A stretch of DNA of 64,000 bases from Hoeflea sp. (GCF_030682515.1 NZ_JAUXOD010000004.1:1-64000); one strand, 5' to 3'. Counted from the first letter of the stretch, positions 27,981-38,387 are shown. Numbers and translations are program-made. The notes: generated by a model from the sequence alone, not told the origin.

Positions 27981-28319
27981 ATGAGCATCTTCGATCCGCC
28001 AAGAATATCAAGTTCCAGTGAATTTGAGCGCGTTGACATGCCGTTCTTCAAGCTTGCTGTTGATGAAGAAGGCCGCGTCACAATCCCTGCCGACCTTTTG
28101 TCACCGCTGCTCGTCGAACCGGGAAGGCCGCTAATAGCTGAAGTCGTTGACGGCGAGTTGCGGATGATCTCGCCGAAGGCCGCAATCCGAAAGGTGCGAA
28201 GGCTTGTATCTGAGCAGGACTGGGGAACTGTTTTTGCTTCGGATGAACTCATATTCGAGCGCCGAGCAGAAGCTTTGCGGGAATATGCGGAATCGATGTT
28301 GCCGACCTATGAGTGGTGA
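27981..28319 (+). CDS. SpoVT/AbrB-like (MazE-fold) protein
   Basis: A 112-residue protein. FFKLAVDEEGRVTIPADLLSPLLVEPGRPLIAEVVDGELRMIS is a swapped-hairpin AbrB domain, as found in antitoxins and transition-state regulators. The C-terminal part (KVRRLVSEQDWGTVFASDELIFERRAEALREYAES) is helical and could bind a toxin. AGGAG lies 10 nt before the ATG. No PIN or MazF partner is adjacent; the next gene is the deoxyribosyltransferase-like protein 18 bp on. Base composition is clearly AT-richer than the ivd gene, suggesting transfer. Confidence 0.7.
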   Translation: MSIFDPPRISSSSEFERVDMPFFKLAVDEEGRVTIPADLLSPLLVEPGRPLIAEVVDGELRMISPKAAIRKVRRLVSEQDWGTVFASDELIFERRAEALREYAESMLPTYEW

Positions 28320-28337
28320 GCGGTGCTGCTGACAAGA

Positions 28338-29336
28338 ATGGAAACGCCGATGAAGAACACGACATGCCCCATATGGGGAACACCATCGCAGGACAATCTG
28401 GCTTCATTCGACGGAGGTGACATATTTTCGCCGCGCGCTGGCGGACGTTATCACATTACTGGATCGGCCTTGAGCAGGATACAAGAATCCCTTTCCACCG
28501 ATGCACTTAAAGCAAAATTGTCATTGCGCATTTCGGACAGCCAAGGGTTGGAACCGCCATTTCGAATTACAACAGAAACGCTCCGGGACGTTGCGAACTG
28601 GCCTGACATCAGGCCATTTGACAAAGCGAACAGGCTACTTCGGTTCATCGAACGCAATACGCCTTCGATTAGTATCGCTGGCTTGCGTTGGGGCGGCGAA
28701 AGTGGCTTTACCAACTTAGATAGTGCCTTGGCCGCATCCGGCTTGGTGGATCGTTCAGAGCTTGAGTTGGTAATTGAGTATCTCGTGCGAAAGGGATTTT
28801 GCACCAGTGCCATTTCTAATTACAGCGGAACGGGATCAGTATGGATTACATTGGAAGGCGCGGAAGAGGTTGCTGCACCTGTACCGCCATATTTGTCCAA
28901 TCAAGCCTTTATCGCCATGTGGTTCAATGCCGAGATGCAAGCGGCTTTCGATGAAGGAATAAGGCCTGCATTGGAAACGCTTGGATTTGAAGCGCGCCGA
29001 ATCGATCAAAAGGAACATAACAACAAAATTGACGATGAGATCATTGCCGATATTCGACAATCTCGTTTCCTCGTTGCGGACTTCACCTGCGGGATAATCG
29101 ACGCAGACGGAAAGGGGACAGCGATCACCCGAGGCGGCGTTTATTTTGAGGCCGGTTTTGCCATGGGTCTCGGAATTCCAGTCATTTGGTGTTGTCGGGA
29201 AGATTTGATTAATCAAGTCCATTTTGACACGCGCCAGTACAATCACATCACTTGGAAGACACCTGAGGAATTGCGCGAAAAGCTGAAAAATCGGGTCGGT
29301 GCGGTCATCGGCTCCTACAGAGAAATGAAATACTGA
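28338..29336 (+). CDS. Nucleoside 2-deoxyribosyltransferase-like protein
   Basis: A 332-residue protein with two parts. The N-terminal half begins with CPIWGTP (a degenerate CPxCG zinc-ribbon-like start) and has helical wHTH-like stretches (ELELVIEYLVRKGFC). The C-terminal domain, QAFIAMWFNAEMQAAFDEGIRPALETLGFEARRIDQKEHNNKIDDEIIADIRQSRFLVADF, followed by RGGVYFEAGFAMGLGIPVIWCCRED and FDTRQYNHI, matches nucleoside 2-deoxyribosyltransferase-like proteins. These share the flavodoxin-like fold of TIR NADases. Glu in YFEAGFA would be the catalytic acid. Starts at 28323 (GTG) or 28350 (ATG) are alternatives. The AT-rich composition and the place between housekeeping genes suggest a mobile, perhaps defensive or toxic, gene. 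Confidence 0.7.
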   Translation: METPMKNTTCPIWGTPSQDNLASFDGGDIFSPRAGGRYHITGSALSRIQESLSTDALKAKLSLRISDSQGLEPPFRITTETLRDVANWPDIRPFDKANRLLRFIERNTPSISIAGLRWGGESGFTNLDSALAASGLVDRSELELVIEYLVRKGFCTSAISNYSGTGSVWITLEGAEEVAAPVPPYLSNQAFIAMWFNAEMQAAFDEGIRPALETLGFEARRIDQKEHNNKIDDEIIADIRQSRFLVADFTCGIIDADGKGTAITRGGVYFEAGFAMGLGIPVIWCCREDLINQVHFDTRQYNHITWKTPEELREKLKNRVGAVIGSYREMKY

Positions 29337-29461
29337 TGACCGTCATCCACTCAAAGATTTTCACCAACTCCCAAGCCATCCGCGAGAACGCCATCGCCTT
29401 GACCGCCGACCGCAATTGGGCCGACCTCGACCTGCCCTGCAAAGTGGAGCTGATCAGATAA
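29336..29461 (+). pseudogene. mccB 5'-end remnant
   Basis: A 41-codon frame overlapping the previous stop. Its start MTVIHSKIFTNSQAIRENA aligns with [19 protein letters not shown] at the start of intact mccB (30088), and the nucleotide match is strong over the first 60 or so bases. After codon 24 the similarity stops and a short unrelated tail ends in TAA. I read it as the front end of a second mccB copy cut off by recombination. Confidence 0.6.
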
Positions 29462-29478
29462 TGTCCATCAATCAGTGC

Positions 29479-29529
29479 GAAATCCGCCGGATGCTGCTCG
29501 GGCGGGAGATGATGGCGGAGACGACATGA
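29479..29529 (+). pseudogene. ivd 3'-end remnant (51-bp repeat of 27843-27893)
   Basis: This 51-bp block encodes [16 protein letters not shown] followed by a stop and differs from the end of the intact ivd gene ([16 protein letters not shown]) at only a handful of bases. It has no ivd body in front of it. The DUF1622 gene starts inside its last four bases, which reproduces the kind of junction expected between an ivd stop and a following gene. Confidence 0.75.
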
Positions 29530-29945
29530 CCAGTCCCGAAGCGATGAAGGGCTTCTTTGGCGTGGTCGCGCCCTGGCTGGATCACCTCTCTGGCGCGATC
29601 GATCTGTTGTCGATCGCTGTCCTGCTGATCGGCGCGGTGCGGTTTTCATTCAAGATGTTGCGCGCCGAGTTCGCGTCGAAGGATGTCGGTCGACTGTCGA
29701 TCATGAATGCAGCCCGCCGCGAGTTGGGCAGTTACATCCTCGCCGGGCTCGAGCTGCTGATTGTCTCGGACGTCATCCACACAGCCATCACACTCAATCT
29801 TGATGGGCTGTTGTTCCTCGGCGGCCTTGTGATCATTCGTGCGGTCATCGGTCTGTTTCTCGAGCGCGAGATCAGGGTGCTCTCGGAGGTGTCCTATGCC
29901 AGTGCGGCGGACGAACAGGAACAGGGAAAAGACCGTGCTTCCTGA
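29526..29945 (+). CDS. DUF1622 membrane protein
   Basis: A 139-residue protein with three or four hydrophobic segments (LDHLSGAIDLLSIAVLLIGAVRF, RRELGSYILAGLELLIVSDVIHTAI, LLFLGGLVIIRAVIGLFLEREI), the usual DUF1622 layout. The function is unknown. The ATG overlaps the end of the ivd remnant. Its composition is nearer to the host than that of the two preceding genes. The 142-bp gap to mccB contains no recognised element. Confidence 0.82.
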   Translation: MTSPEAMKGFFGVVAPWLDHLSGAIDLLSIAVLLIGAVRFSFKMLRAEFASKDVGRLSIMNAARRELGSYILAGLELLIVSDVIHTAITLNLDGLLFLGGLVIIRAVIGLFLEREIRVLSEVSYASAADEQEQGKDRAS

Positions 29946-30087
29946 CGACACGCGAAAGCAGCCTGTTGCTGAATCCGGGGGTTGCCTAGAGGTCCCGACG
30001 GCCCCGTTCATCGACAGGGCTGGCACAAGGGATGCGGGGAAATGACCATGTCGATCCATCACCATATTTAGAACCGGACAGCACATC

Positions 30088-31704
<1,617 letters not shown>

Positions 31705-31706
31705 CT

Positions 31707-31730
31707 AATCTCCCCCTGGAGGGGGAGATT
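31707..31730. repeat. Perfect palindrome after mccB (possible terminator or rhizobial intergenic repeat)
   Basis: AATCTCCCCC and GGGGGAGATT form 10-bp perfect arms around TGGA, starting 2 nt after the mccB stop. The same kind of CTCCCCC/GGGGGAG hairpin is common in intergenic repeats of Rhizobiales. There is no clean T-tract, so whether it terminates transcription or stabilises mRNA is open. Confidence 0.6.
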
Positions 31731-31783
31731 GGGCGCGACGGGGTTCGAGTATTTTGAATGTGATGGAAAGGCAGCACAGAAAA

Positions 31784-31802
31784 TGATATCATTTTGATAT
31801 CA
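31784..31802 (+). promoter_or_regulatory. Twin TGATATCA operator of the toxin-antitoxin pair
   Basis: Two identical 8-bp palindromes, TGATATCA at 31784-31791 and 31795-31802, are separated by TTT, giving 11-bp centre spacing (about one helical turn). They lie just before the ribosome site of the antitoxin (31818). Ribbon-helix-helix antitoxins bind such paired palindromes, so autorepression is likely. Confidence 0.65.
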
Positions 31803-31817
31803 ACCGGAGTGATTAAG

Positions 31818-32069
31818 ATGGGCCAGATTGTGGTGCGGCAGTTGGAAGATGCGGTGCTTGAAGCATTGAGGCAGCGTGCGAAGACGAACAACCGCTCCAC
31901 GGAAGCGGAGGTGCGGGCCATTATTTCGCAAGCTGTAGAGACACCGTCCGTGAAACCGCCGAAGTCGCGAAAGCGCCTGAGCGAGTTGGTCGGATCCGTC
32001 TCATCTGGGAGAACATCCGAGGAGATCGTGGCGGAGATCAGGGCGCTGCGCGATGAATGGGAGGACTAA
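31818..32069 (+). CDS. Ribbon-helix-helix antitoxin (FitA/VapB type)
   Basis: An 83-residue antitoxin. The N-terminal MGQIVVRQLEDAVLEALRQRAKTNNRSTEAEVRAIISQAV is an Arc/FitA-like ribbon-helix-helix DNA-binding domain. The C-terminal tail (SELVGSVSSGRTSEEIVAEIRALRDEWED) would block the PIN toxin active site. GGAG lies 8 nt before the ATG at 31818; the upstream in-frame start lies inside the operator. The toxin gene starts 3 nt after its stop. Confidence 0.88.
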   Translation: MGQIVVRQLEDAVLEALRQRAKTNNRSTEAEVRAIISQAVETPSVKPPKSRKRLSELVGSVSSGRTSEEIVAEIRALRDEWED

Positions 32070-32072
32070 GGG

Positions 32073-32504
32073 GTGCGCGATGGCGATCAGGTATATCTCG
32101 ATTCCAATACCGTGATCACTATCCTTGAGCACAAGGCTCCCCTGAACGATGCACAAAAGCGGTTCATCGATGCACTTGAAACAGGGCGGATATCCGCAGT
32201 CTCAAGTGAGTTCACGCTTGCGGAATGCCTGGTCAAACCCATGCGTGAAAACAGCAAAGAGGATGTAGACGCGGTTCTTCAGTTTCTTGAAAATCAGGAG
32301 CATGTGGAATTGTTGCCGGTTGGCAGGGACATTCTGGTGAAAGCTGCTCAGATCCGTGCAGTGGTAAGGGTCAAAATGCCGGACGCGATCCATCTGGCCA
32401 CGGCCGCGGCAGCACAATGCAACATCTTCCTCAGCGACGATAAGGGCATCCGCGTGCCCCCCAATGTCGCCAGGATCGGATTCGCCGATTTGACGTTCGA
32501 CTAA
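32073..32504 (+). CDS. vapC: PIN-domain ribonuclease toxin (VapC family)
   Basis: A 143-residue PIN-domain RNase. Acidic active-site residues are visible in YLDSNTVITILE (first Asp), FTLAECLVKP (Glu), MPDAIHLATA (Asp) and FLSDDKGI (Asp). The GTG start at 32073 has GAGGA 7 nt upstream, within the antitoxin end. With the preceding antitoxin it forms a complete VapBC module inserted between mccB and mccA. VapC toxins cleave tRNA or rRNA when the antitoxin is degraded. Confidence 0.9.
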   Translation: MRDGDQVYLDSNTVITILEHKAPLNDAQKRFIDALETGRISAVSSEFTLAECLVKPMRENSKEDVDAVLQFLENQEHVELLPVGRDILVKAAQIRAVVRVKMPDAIHLATAAAAQCNIFLSDDKGIRVPPNVARIGFADLTFD

Positions 32505-32517
32505 CTAAAGGTTCATC

Positions 32518-34515
32518 ATGACCATCACCAAAATCCTCATCGCCAACCGGGGCGAGATTGCCTGCCGGATCATTCGCACCGCGCGCAAGATGGGCATCGC
32601 CACGGTGGCGGTCTATTCGGAAGCCGACGCGGACGCGCTGCATGTCGAGATGGCCGACGAGGCGGTGCTGATCGGCCCGGCTCCGGCGTCCGAGAGCTAC
32701 CTCAGGGGCGAGGCGATCCTTGATGCGGCGCAGCGCACCGGCGCGGATGCGATCCATCCGGGCTACGGCTTCCTGTCGGAGAACCCGGATTTCGTCGAGA
32801 AGGTCGAGAAGGCGGGGCTGATCTTCATCGGGCCCTCGGCCAAGGCGATCCGCGCGATGGGGCTCAAGGACGCTGCCAAGGCGCTCATGGAAAAGGCCAA
32901 GGTGCCGGTGGTGCCGGGCTATCACGGCGAGGCGCAGGACCTGGTGGTGCTCGCCGGCAAGGCCAGCGAGATCGGCTTTCCGGTGCTGATCAAGGCGCGC
33001 GCCGGCGGCGGCGGCAAGGGCATGCGCAAGGTCGATGCCCAGGCCGATTTTCCCGCGGCGCTGTCCTCGGCGCGGCGCGAGGCCAAGGCCTCGTTCGGCG
33101 ACGACCGGGTGCTGGTGGAGAAATATGTCACCACCCCGCGCCACATCGAGATCCAGGTGTTCGGCGACAGCCACGGCAATGTCGTGCATCTGTTCGAGCG
33201 CGACTGCTCGGCGCAGCGCCGCCACCAGAAGGTGATCGAGGAGGCGCCCGCGCCGGACATGCCCGACGAGATGCGCGCCGCCATGGGGGCTGCGGCGGTG
33301 CAGGCGGCGAAGGCGATCGACTATGCCGGCGCGGGCACGGTGGAGTTCATCGTCGATGCCAGCGAGGGGCTCAGACCCGACCGGTTCTGGTTCATGGAAA
33401 TGAACACGCGGCTGCAGGTCGAGCATCCGGTCACCGAGCTGATCACCGGGCTCGACCTGGTCGAATGGCAGATCCGGGTGGCCTCGGGCGAGGCGCTGCC
33501 GCTCGGCCAGGAGGAGCTATCGATCAACGGCCATGCGGTGGAGGCGCGGATCTATGCCGAGGACGCGGGCAAGGGCTTCCTGCCGGCCGTCGGGCGGCTG
33601 GTGCATCTCGAGTTTCCGGACGGCGACATCCGCGTCGATGCCGGGGTGCGCGAAGGCGACGAGATCACGCCGTTCTACGATCCGATGATCGCCAAGGTGA
33701 TCGCCCACGGCAAGACCCGCGCCGAGGCGCTGTCAAAGCTCGCGGGCGCGCTCGGACGCACCGAGATCGCGGGCACCGTCACCAACACGGCGTTTCTGGC
33801 AAAACTCTGCCGCGACGCGGATTTCGCCGCCGGGCGGCTCGACACCGGACTGATCGAGCGCAACCTGGCGAGCCTGACGGAAGCCGCGCCCGCGCCGGAT
33901 CCCATTGTGGCGCTGGCGGCGCTGGCGGCCTCGGACATGGTCGCGGCCAAGGCCGCGGACGACGCGGTCGGCGCCATCGGTCCCTTCGAGATCTGGGGCG
34001 CGCCCCGGCGCAGGGTCGTGATCGAGATCGATGGAGCTGCACAGGCCTTCCAGGTCGAACGTCGCGGCGCGCGGCATTTCCGGGTTTCAGGAGCGGGACT
34101 TGGCGCGGGAATCGACATGGAGGCCGTTTCGGCCGAGCGCCATGACTGGGCGTTCCGCACAGGCGGCGTGGCGCGGCGCTGCCGCGTGGCGCCGACGGAC
34201 ACGAGCGTTGCGGTGTTTTTCGAAGGCCTCACCCATCTGTTCGGCAAGCCGCAAGGCAGCCGCAGCGATGATCTGGCGGCGGGTGGCGACCAGGTGGTCT
34301 CGGCGATGCCGGGCATCGTCAAGCATGTGCTGGTGGCCGCGGGCGACAGCGTCCGGTCGGGCGACCCGATGGTGATCATGGAAGCCATGAAGATGGAAAT
34401 GACGCTGACTTCGCCGCGCGACGGCGTGGTGGCCGAAGTCCTGGTGGCCATCGGCGCGCAGGTGACCGACGGGGTCAGCCTGGTCACGCTTCGCGCCGAG
34501 GCGGACGCGGCGTGA
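32518..34515 (+). CDS. mccA: 3-methylcrotonyl-CoA carboxylase, biotin-containing (alpha) subunit
   Basis: A 665-residue biotin carboxylase plus biotinyl-carrier subunit. The N-terminal ILIANRGEIACRIIRTARKMGI, the ATP-grasp loop KARAGGGGKGMRKV, FMEMNTRLQVEHPVTE and the C-terminal biotin site EAMKMEM (biotin lysine 625) are all intact. It works with MccB on 3-methylcrotonyl-CoA. Methylglutaconyl-CoA hydratase and HMG-CoA lyase genes, often next in liu clusters, do not follow here. Confidence 0.96.
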   Translation: MTITKILIANRGEIACRIIRTARKMGIATVAVYSEADADALHVEMADEAVLIGPAPASESYLRGEAILDAAQRTGADAIHPGYGFLSENPDFVEKVEKAGLIFIGPSAKAIRAMGLKDAAKALMEKAKVPVVPGYHGEAQDLVVLAGKASEIGFPVLIKARAGGGGKGMRKVDAQADFPAALSSARREAKASFGDDRVLVEKYVTTPRHIEIQVFGDSHGNVVHLFERDCSAQRRHQKVIEEAPAPDMPDEMRAAMGAAAVQAAKAIDYAGAGTVEFIVDASEGLRPDRFWFMEMNTRLQVEHPVTELITGLDLVEWQIRVASGEALPLGQEELSINGHAVEARIYAEDAGKGFLPAVGRLVHLEFPDGDIRVDAGVREGDEITPFYDPMIAKVIAHGKTRAEALSKLAGALGRTEIAGTVTNTAFLAKLCRDADFAAGRLDTGLIERNLASLTEAAPAPDPIVALAALAASDMVAAKAADDAVGAIGPFEIWGAPRRRVVIEIDGAAQAFQVERRGARHFRVSGAGLGAGIDMEAVSAERHDWAFRTGGVARRCRVAPTDTSVAVFFEGLTHLFGKPQGSRSDDLAAGGDQVVSAMPGIVKHVLVAAGDSVRSGDPMVIMEAMKMEMTLTSPRDGVVAEVLVAIGAQVTDGVSLVTLRAEADAA

Positions 34516-34627
34516 GCGGGGAGCACGCACAAAATCCCGGGTTCCGGGTGGCAATCGGGCGCCGAATGGTTGAAGTTACGCCCGAGATCGCCAAATCGGC
34601 GTGACGCCATCGAGAACAGGACACACC

Positions 34628-35173
34628 ATGACCGAAACACCCGAAACCGTGCTCGATTTCTGGTTTGGCGGACTCACGCCAAAGCAGTGGTTTGTCAAGG
34701 ACCCGGAGCTGGACCGGAAGATCACGGAGCGGTTCTCCGGCCTGCATCTGGCGCTGTCGCGCGTCATTCCGTCCGAATGGCGGGCCTCGCCGGAGGCGCG
34801 GCTGGCGCTTGTCATCGTGCTCGATCAGTTCCCGCGCAACATCTACCGCGGCTCGCCCATGTCTTTTGCCACCGACACCCTTGCCCTCAACGCGGCCAAG
34901 GCGGCTCTCGCGGTCGGCGCCGACGCGGCTGTCGGCGAAGAGCGCCGGATCTTCTTCTACATGCCGTTCGAGCATGCCGAATCCCTCACCGAGCAGGATC
35001 GCGCGGTGGCCCTTTTCGAGGCATTGGGTGATGATACCTATCTCGACTACGCCCGGCAGCATCAGGATATCATCCAGCGCTTCGGACGGTTCCCGCATCG
35101 CAACTCGATCCTCGGGCGGACCTCGACGGCGGAGGAAGAGGCTTATCTGGCCGAACCCGGTGCGGGATTCTAG
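34628..35173 (+). CDS. DUF924 family protein
   Basis: A 181-residue soluble helical protein with the DUF924 hallmarks VLDFWFGGLTPKQWFVKDPELDRKI, LALVIVLDQFPRNIYRGSPMSFATD and FFYMPFEHAESLTEQD..FGRFPHRNSILGR. Members fold like TPR-type proteins, and their function is unknown. The ATG at 34628 is preferred over an upstream 34601 start because family homology begins at TETPETVLDFWF. Confidence 0.88.
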   Translation: MTETPETVLDFWFGGLTPKQWFVKDPELDRKITERFSGLHLALSRVIPSEWRASPEARLALVIVLDQFPRNIYRGSPMSFATDTLALNAAKAALAVGADAAVGEERRIFFYMPFEHAESLTEQDRAVALFEALGDDTYLDYARQHQDIIQRFGRFPHRNSILGRTSTAEEEAYLAEPGAGF

Positions 35174-35306
35174 CCGCCGGTTCACGCCTGGTGCCGCCCG
35201 TCCGCCAGGATCGCAAGCGTCTCGCGCCCGGGCAGCAAAACCGATTCCGGTCTGATGGCTTATGCGCTAAGGATGAACCGGCTGTGTGCAACGGGGTAAG
35301 GATTTC

Positions 35307-37922
35307 ATGCGTTTCGACGGGTTGACGGCATTGGTCCTGGCTGGCCTCATGATCATGGGGTCGGCGGGCTCAGCCCATGCCCAGACGGCAAACCCGTCGC
35401 TGGTCCCGACCGTGGAGCAAGCCGCTCCGCTTGTCGCCCCGGCGGACACTGCGTCGCCGGCGATCACCGCGGCGGAAGAGAAACTGGCCGCCGCCGAAGC
35501 CAATATCGTCCGCCTGAGAGCGCGCGTGGGTGAAAACGCCGACAATGACAGCGCCCTGGTGGAGCTCAAGCTCGAACTCGAGACGCTGGCGCGCGGCATG
35601 CTCGACATCGGCGTCTCGCTCAGGCCGCGACTCACCGAGATCAAGGCGCGGATCGAAGAACTTGGCCCGGTGCCGGCCGAAGGAGAGGCGGCGGAGCCGG
35701 AGATCATTGTCGAGGAGCGAGCCAGGCTCGCCACCGAGCGCGCGCGGATCAACACCCTCACCGGCCGGGCGGAAACCGTCACGGTCCGGGCGAACGAGCT
35801 TGGCAACCAGGTCACCGATGCGCGCCGGGAGCTTTTCTCAACCACCTTGTTCAAGCGCACGGAAATCGGCCCCTCGATGCTCTCGGAAGCGCTCACCGCC
35901 ATGGGCGACGAGGTCAATGCTTTCTTTCGCACTTACGGATCCTGGGCGAAATTCGTCTGGGCGTTCAAATGGCATGCGCTCCTGGGATGGATGTTCTTCT
36001 CGCTGCTGGCGGCGCTGATCCTGATATCGGGCGCCTACAGGCTGTTCGGCGGCCTGATCGAACGCGATCCCGGCGTGGAGGACCCGCCCTATACCAGCCG
36101 CTTGTCGGTTGCATTCTGGTCCACCATCATCCCGACGGTCGCCATGACGGCGCTTATGGGCACGGTCTATGTTCTGGCGGGGAGTTTCGCGGTCCTGCGG
36201 CCCGATGTGGCCCCGGTCATCAGCAGCCTGCTCGTGGTCATCGTCGCGGTGTTCTTCGTCAGCAAGCTTGCCCGCGGAATCCTGGCGCCGCATATGCCCG
36301 CCTGGCGGCTGGTCGATCTGTCGAACGGCGGCGCCAACCTCCTGTACCATCTCGTTGTGGCGCTGGTGATCGTCAACGGTCTCGACTATGTGGCGGGCGA
36401 GATCGGCCGCTCGCTCGGATCGCCCGTGGTGCTGACGGTGTTCAAGGGCGTCATCTCGGTCTGCCTGATGGCGTTGATCCTGATCGGCATGGCGATGGTC
36501 AGGCCGATGCTGCCCAGATCCGGCGATCCGGCGGATCCGGGAACACCCTGGCCGCGGGTGATCTGGACCACGCTGCTGATCGGCGGCCTCGGGCTCCTGG
36601 CCACCGTCGCGCTCGGCTATGTCGGCCTCGCCCGGTTTGCCGCGACGCAGATCGTGGTCACCGGCGCGATCCTCACCACCATGTATATCGGTTATCTCTC
36701 GGGCAAGGCCATCTCCGAACCGGGCGCCTTCGCCGATACCGTGGTCGGCCGCTGGGTGGGGAAAAGGTTCGAGATCGGCCATATCGGCCTCGACCAGGCA
36801 GGGCTTGCCGCGGGACTGCTGATCAGCCTCATGGTGCTGCTCCTGGGCGCGCCGGTGATCCTGCTGCAATGGGGTTTCCAGATCCAGGACATCGAATTGT
36901 GGTTCTACCGCTTCCTCACGGAAATCCGTATCGGCGGCATCACCATCTCGATCGTCGGCATCTTCTTCGGCATCCTGCTGTTCATCGCAGGCCTGCTCGC
37001 GACGCGCTGGTTCCAGCGCTGGCTCGACGGCAATGTGATGGCGCGCGGGCAGATGGACACCGGTGTGCGCAATTCGATCAAGACCGGGATCGGCTATCTC
37101 GGCGTCGCGGTTGCCGGACTGGTGGGCGTTTCGGCCGCTGGCATCGACCTGTCGAGCCTGGCGCTCGTTGCCGGCGCGCTGTCGCTCGGCATCGGTTTCG
37201 GGCTTCAGAACATTGTCAGCAATTTCGTCTCCGGCCTGATCCTGCTCGCCGAACGGCCGTTCAAGGTCGGCGACTGGGTGGTGACCGGCTCGACCGAAGG
37301 CTTCGTCAAGAAGATCTCCGTGCGTGCCACCGAGATCGAGACCTTCTCCCGCCAGACGATCATCGTGCCGAATTCCGAACTGATCAACTCGCCGGTCGGC
37401 AACTGGACCCATCGCAACAGTCTTGGGCGCATCAATGTGCCCATCGGCGTGACCTACGGCGCGGATCCGCGCAGGGTGATGGAGATCCTCGGCGAGGTCG
37501 CCAACGGTTGTGAGTTGGTCATGAACAACCCCCCGCCCGTTGTGTATTTCGCCGGGTTCGGGGATTCGTCGCTCAATTTCGAAGTGAAGGCGCATCTGGC
37601 CGATGTGCTCAGCGGACTTGCGGCGCGGACGGATCTGCGCCTGCGCATCTTTGAACGGCTCAAGGAAGAGGGGATCGAAATTCCTTATCCGCAGCAGGAC
37701 CTCAACATCAAACTCGGCGAGGACTCCGCGGGGCTTGCGGAACTGATCGAAAAGCTCGTCGCAAATCAGGCGCGGCCCGCGCGAGGCGAGAAGCCTTCGC
37801 CTGAAGCCGCGGTCTCCGGGACCGGAACTCCGCCGGCCAAGCGAACCCGGCGCAGGCGGCCGTCCAAGACCGCGCAGGATTCGATGGACGATGATTCCGG
37901 TCCGGGCGGGGGTGACCGGTGA
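35307..37922 (+). CDS. MscS-family mechanosensitive channel with DUF3772 N-terminus
   Basis: An 871-residue large MscK-like channel. The order is signal peptide (to AHAQ), periplasmic coiled-coil region of about 170 residues (DUF3772-like), roughly ten membrane helices, then the pore and beta domain GIDLSSLALVAGALSLGIGFGLQNIVSNFVSGLILLAERPFKVGDWV. The C-terminal domain and a basic tail (PAKRTRRRRPSK) follow. It would release solutes on hypo-osmotic shock. TAAGGA lies 5 nt before the ATG. It stands alone; the next gene starts 110 bp downstream. Confidence 0.93.
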   Translation: MRFDGLTALVLAGLMIMGSAGSAHAQTANPSLVPTVEQAAPLVAPADTASPAITAAEEKLAAAEANIVRLRARVGENADNDSALVELKLELETLARGMLDIGVSLRPRLTEIKARIEELGPVPAEGEAAEPEIIVEERARLATERARINTLTGRAETVTVRANELGNQVTDARRELFSTTLFKRTEIGPSMLSEALTAMGDEVNAFFRTYGSWAKFVWAFKWHALLGWMFFSLLAALILISGAYRLFGGLIERDPGVEDPPYTSRLSVAFWSTIIPTVAMTALMGTVYVLAGSFAVLRPDVAPVISSLLVVIVAVFFVSKLARGILAPHMPAWRLVDLSNGGANLLYHLVVALVIVNGLDYVAGEIGRSLGSPVVLTVFKGVISVCLMALILIGMAMVRPMLPRSGDPADPGTPWPRVIWTTLLIGGLGLLATVALGYVGLARFAATQIVVTGAILTTMYIGYLSGKAISEPGAFADTVVGRWVGKRFEIGHIGLDQAGLAAGLLISLMVLLLGAPVILLQWGFQIQDIELWFYRFLTEIRIGGITISIVGIFFGILLFIAGLLATRWFQRWLDGNVMARGQMDTGVRNSIKTGIGYLGVAVAGLVGVSAAGIDLSSLALVAGALSLGIGFGLQNIVSNFVSGLILLAERPFKVGDWVVTGSTEGFVKKISVRATEIETFSRQTIIVPNSELINSPVGNWTHRNSLGRINVPIGVTYGADPRRVMEILGEVANGCELVMNNPPPVVYFAGFGDSSLNFEVKAHLADVLSGLAARTDLRLRIFERLKEEGIEIPYPQQDLNIKLGEDSAGLAELIEKLVANQARPARGEKPSPEAAVSGTGTPPAKRTRRRRPSKTAQDSMDDDSGPGGGDR

Positions 37923-38032
37923 GGAAAAACCGTTCAGACTGCGTTCAGTTTCGCGATGCTAAACAAGCATCCATACCGGGCAGAAGCGGCCCGACAGCGT
38001 TTAACAGGGAGCGGCGAGATCGCCGAAGACCG

Positions 38033-38317
38033 ATGAAGACAACTCTTTCTGGACTGACGAGCCTGGCCCTGGTTCTGGGCATGGGTATGGCGATGACCGG
38101 CGGCGCTGCCGCGGCGAGCATCACCAACAAGGACGCCCAGGCCCAGGTGCTCAGCGTCACCGAAAACGGCGACAAGATCGACGTCGTCGTCGAGCCTGGC
38201 GCCACCGTGACGATCTGCCCGGGCGGCTGTTTTGTCACCATGCCGTCAGGCGACCGCGAAACGCTCTCCGGCAACGAGACCATCGACATCGTCAATGGCG
38301 GCGCGGTGATCAAGTAA
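38033..38317 (+). CDS. Small secreted protein of unknown function
   Basis: A 94-residue protein with a signal peptide (MKTTLSGLTSLALVLGMGMAMTGGAAAAS). The mature domain of about 65 residues contains one CPGGC motif, possibly a disulphide or metal site, and a repetitive beta-like pattern (VLSVTENGDKIDVVVEPGATVTICPGGCFVTMPSG). I do not recognise the family. It is followed directly by a strong terminator. Confidence 0.7.
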   Translation: MKTTLSGLTSLALVLGMGMAMTGGAAAASITNKDAQAQVLSVTENGDKIDVVVEPGATVTICPGGCFVTMPSGDRETLSGNETIDIVNGGAVIK

Positions 38318-38362
38318 GCCGCCCGCCCCGAGTGGGGCTGCCAATGGCCATGGACTGAAAGG

Positions 38363-38387
38363 CGCGATCCGCAAGGGTCGCGTTTTT
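38363..38387 (+). terminator. Rho-independent terminator
   Basis: CGCGATCC (38363-38370) pairs with GGGTCGCG (38375-38382) around a GCAA tetraloop, with one T-G wobble, followed by TTTTT. It ends the small secreted protein transcript and lies just before the convergent Lrp gene. Confidence 0.85.
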
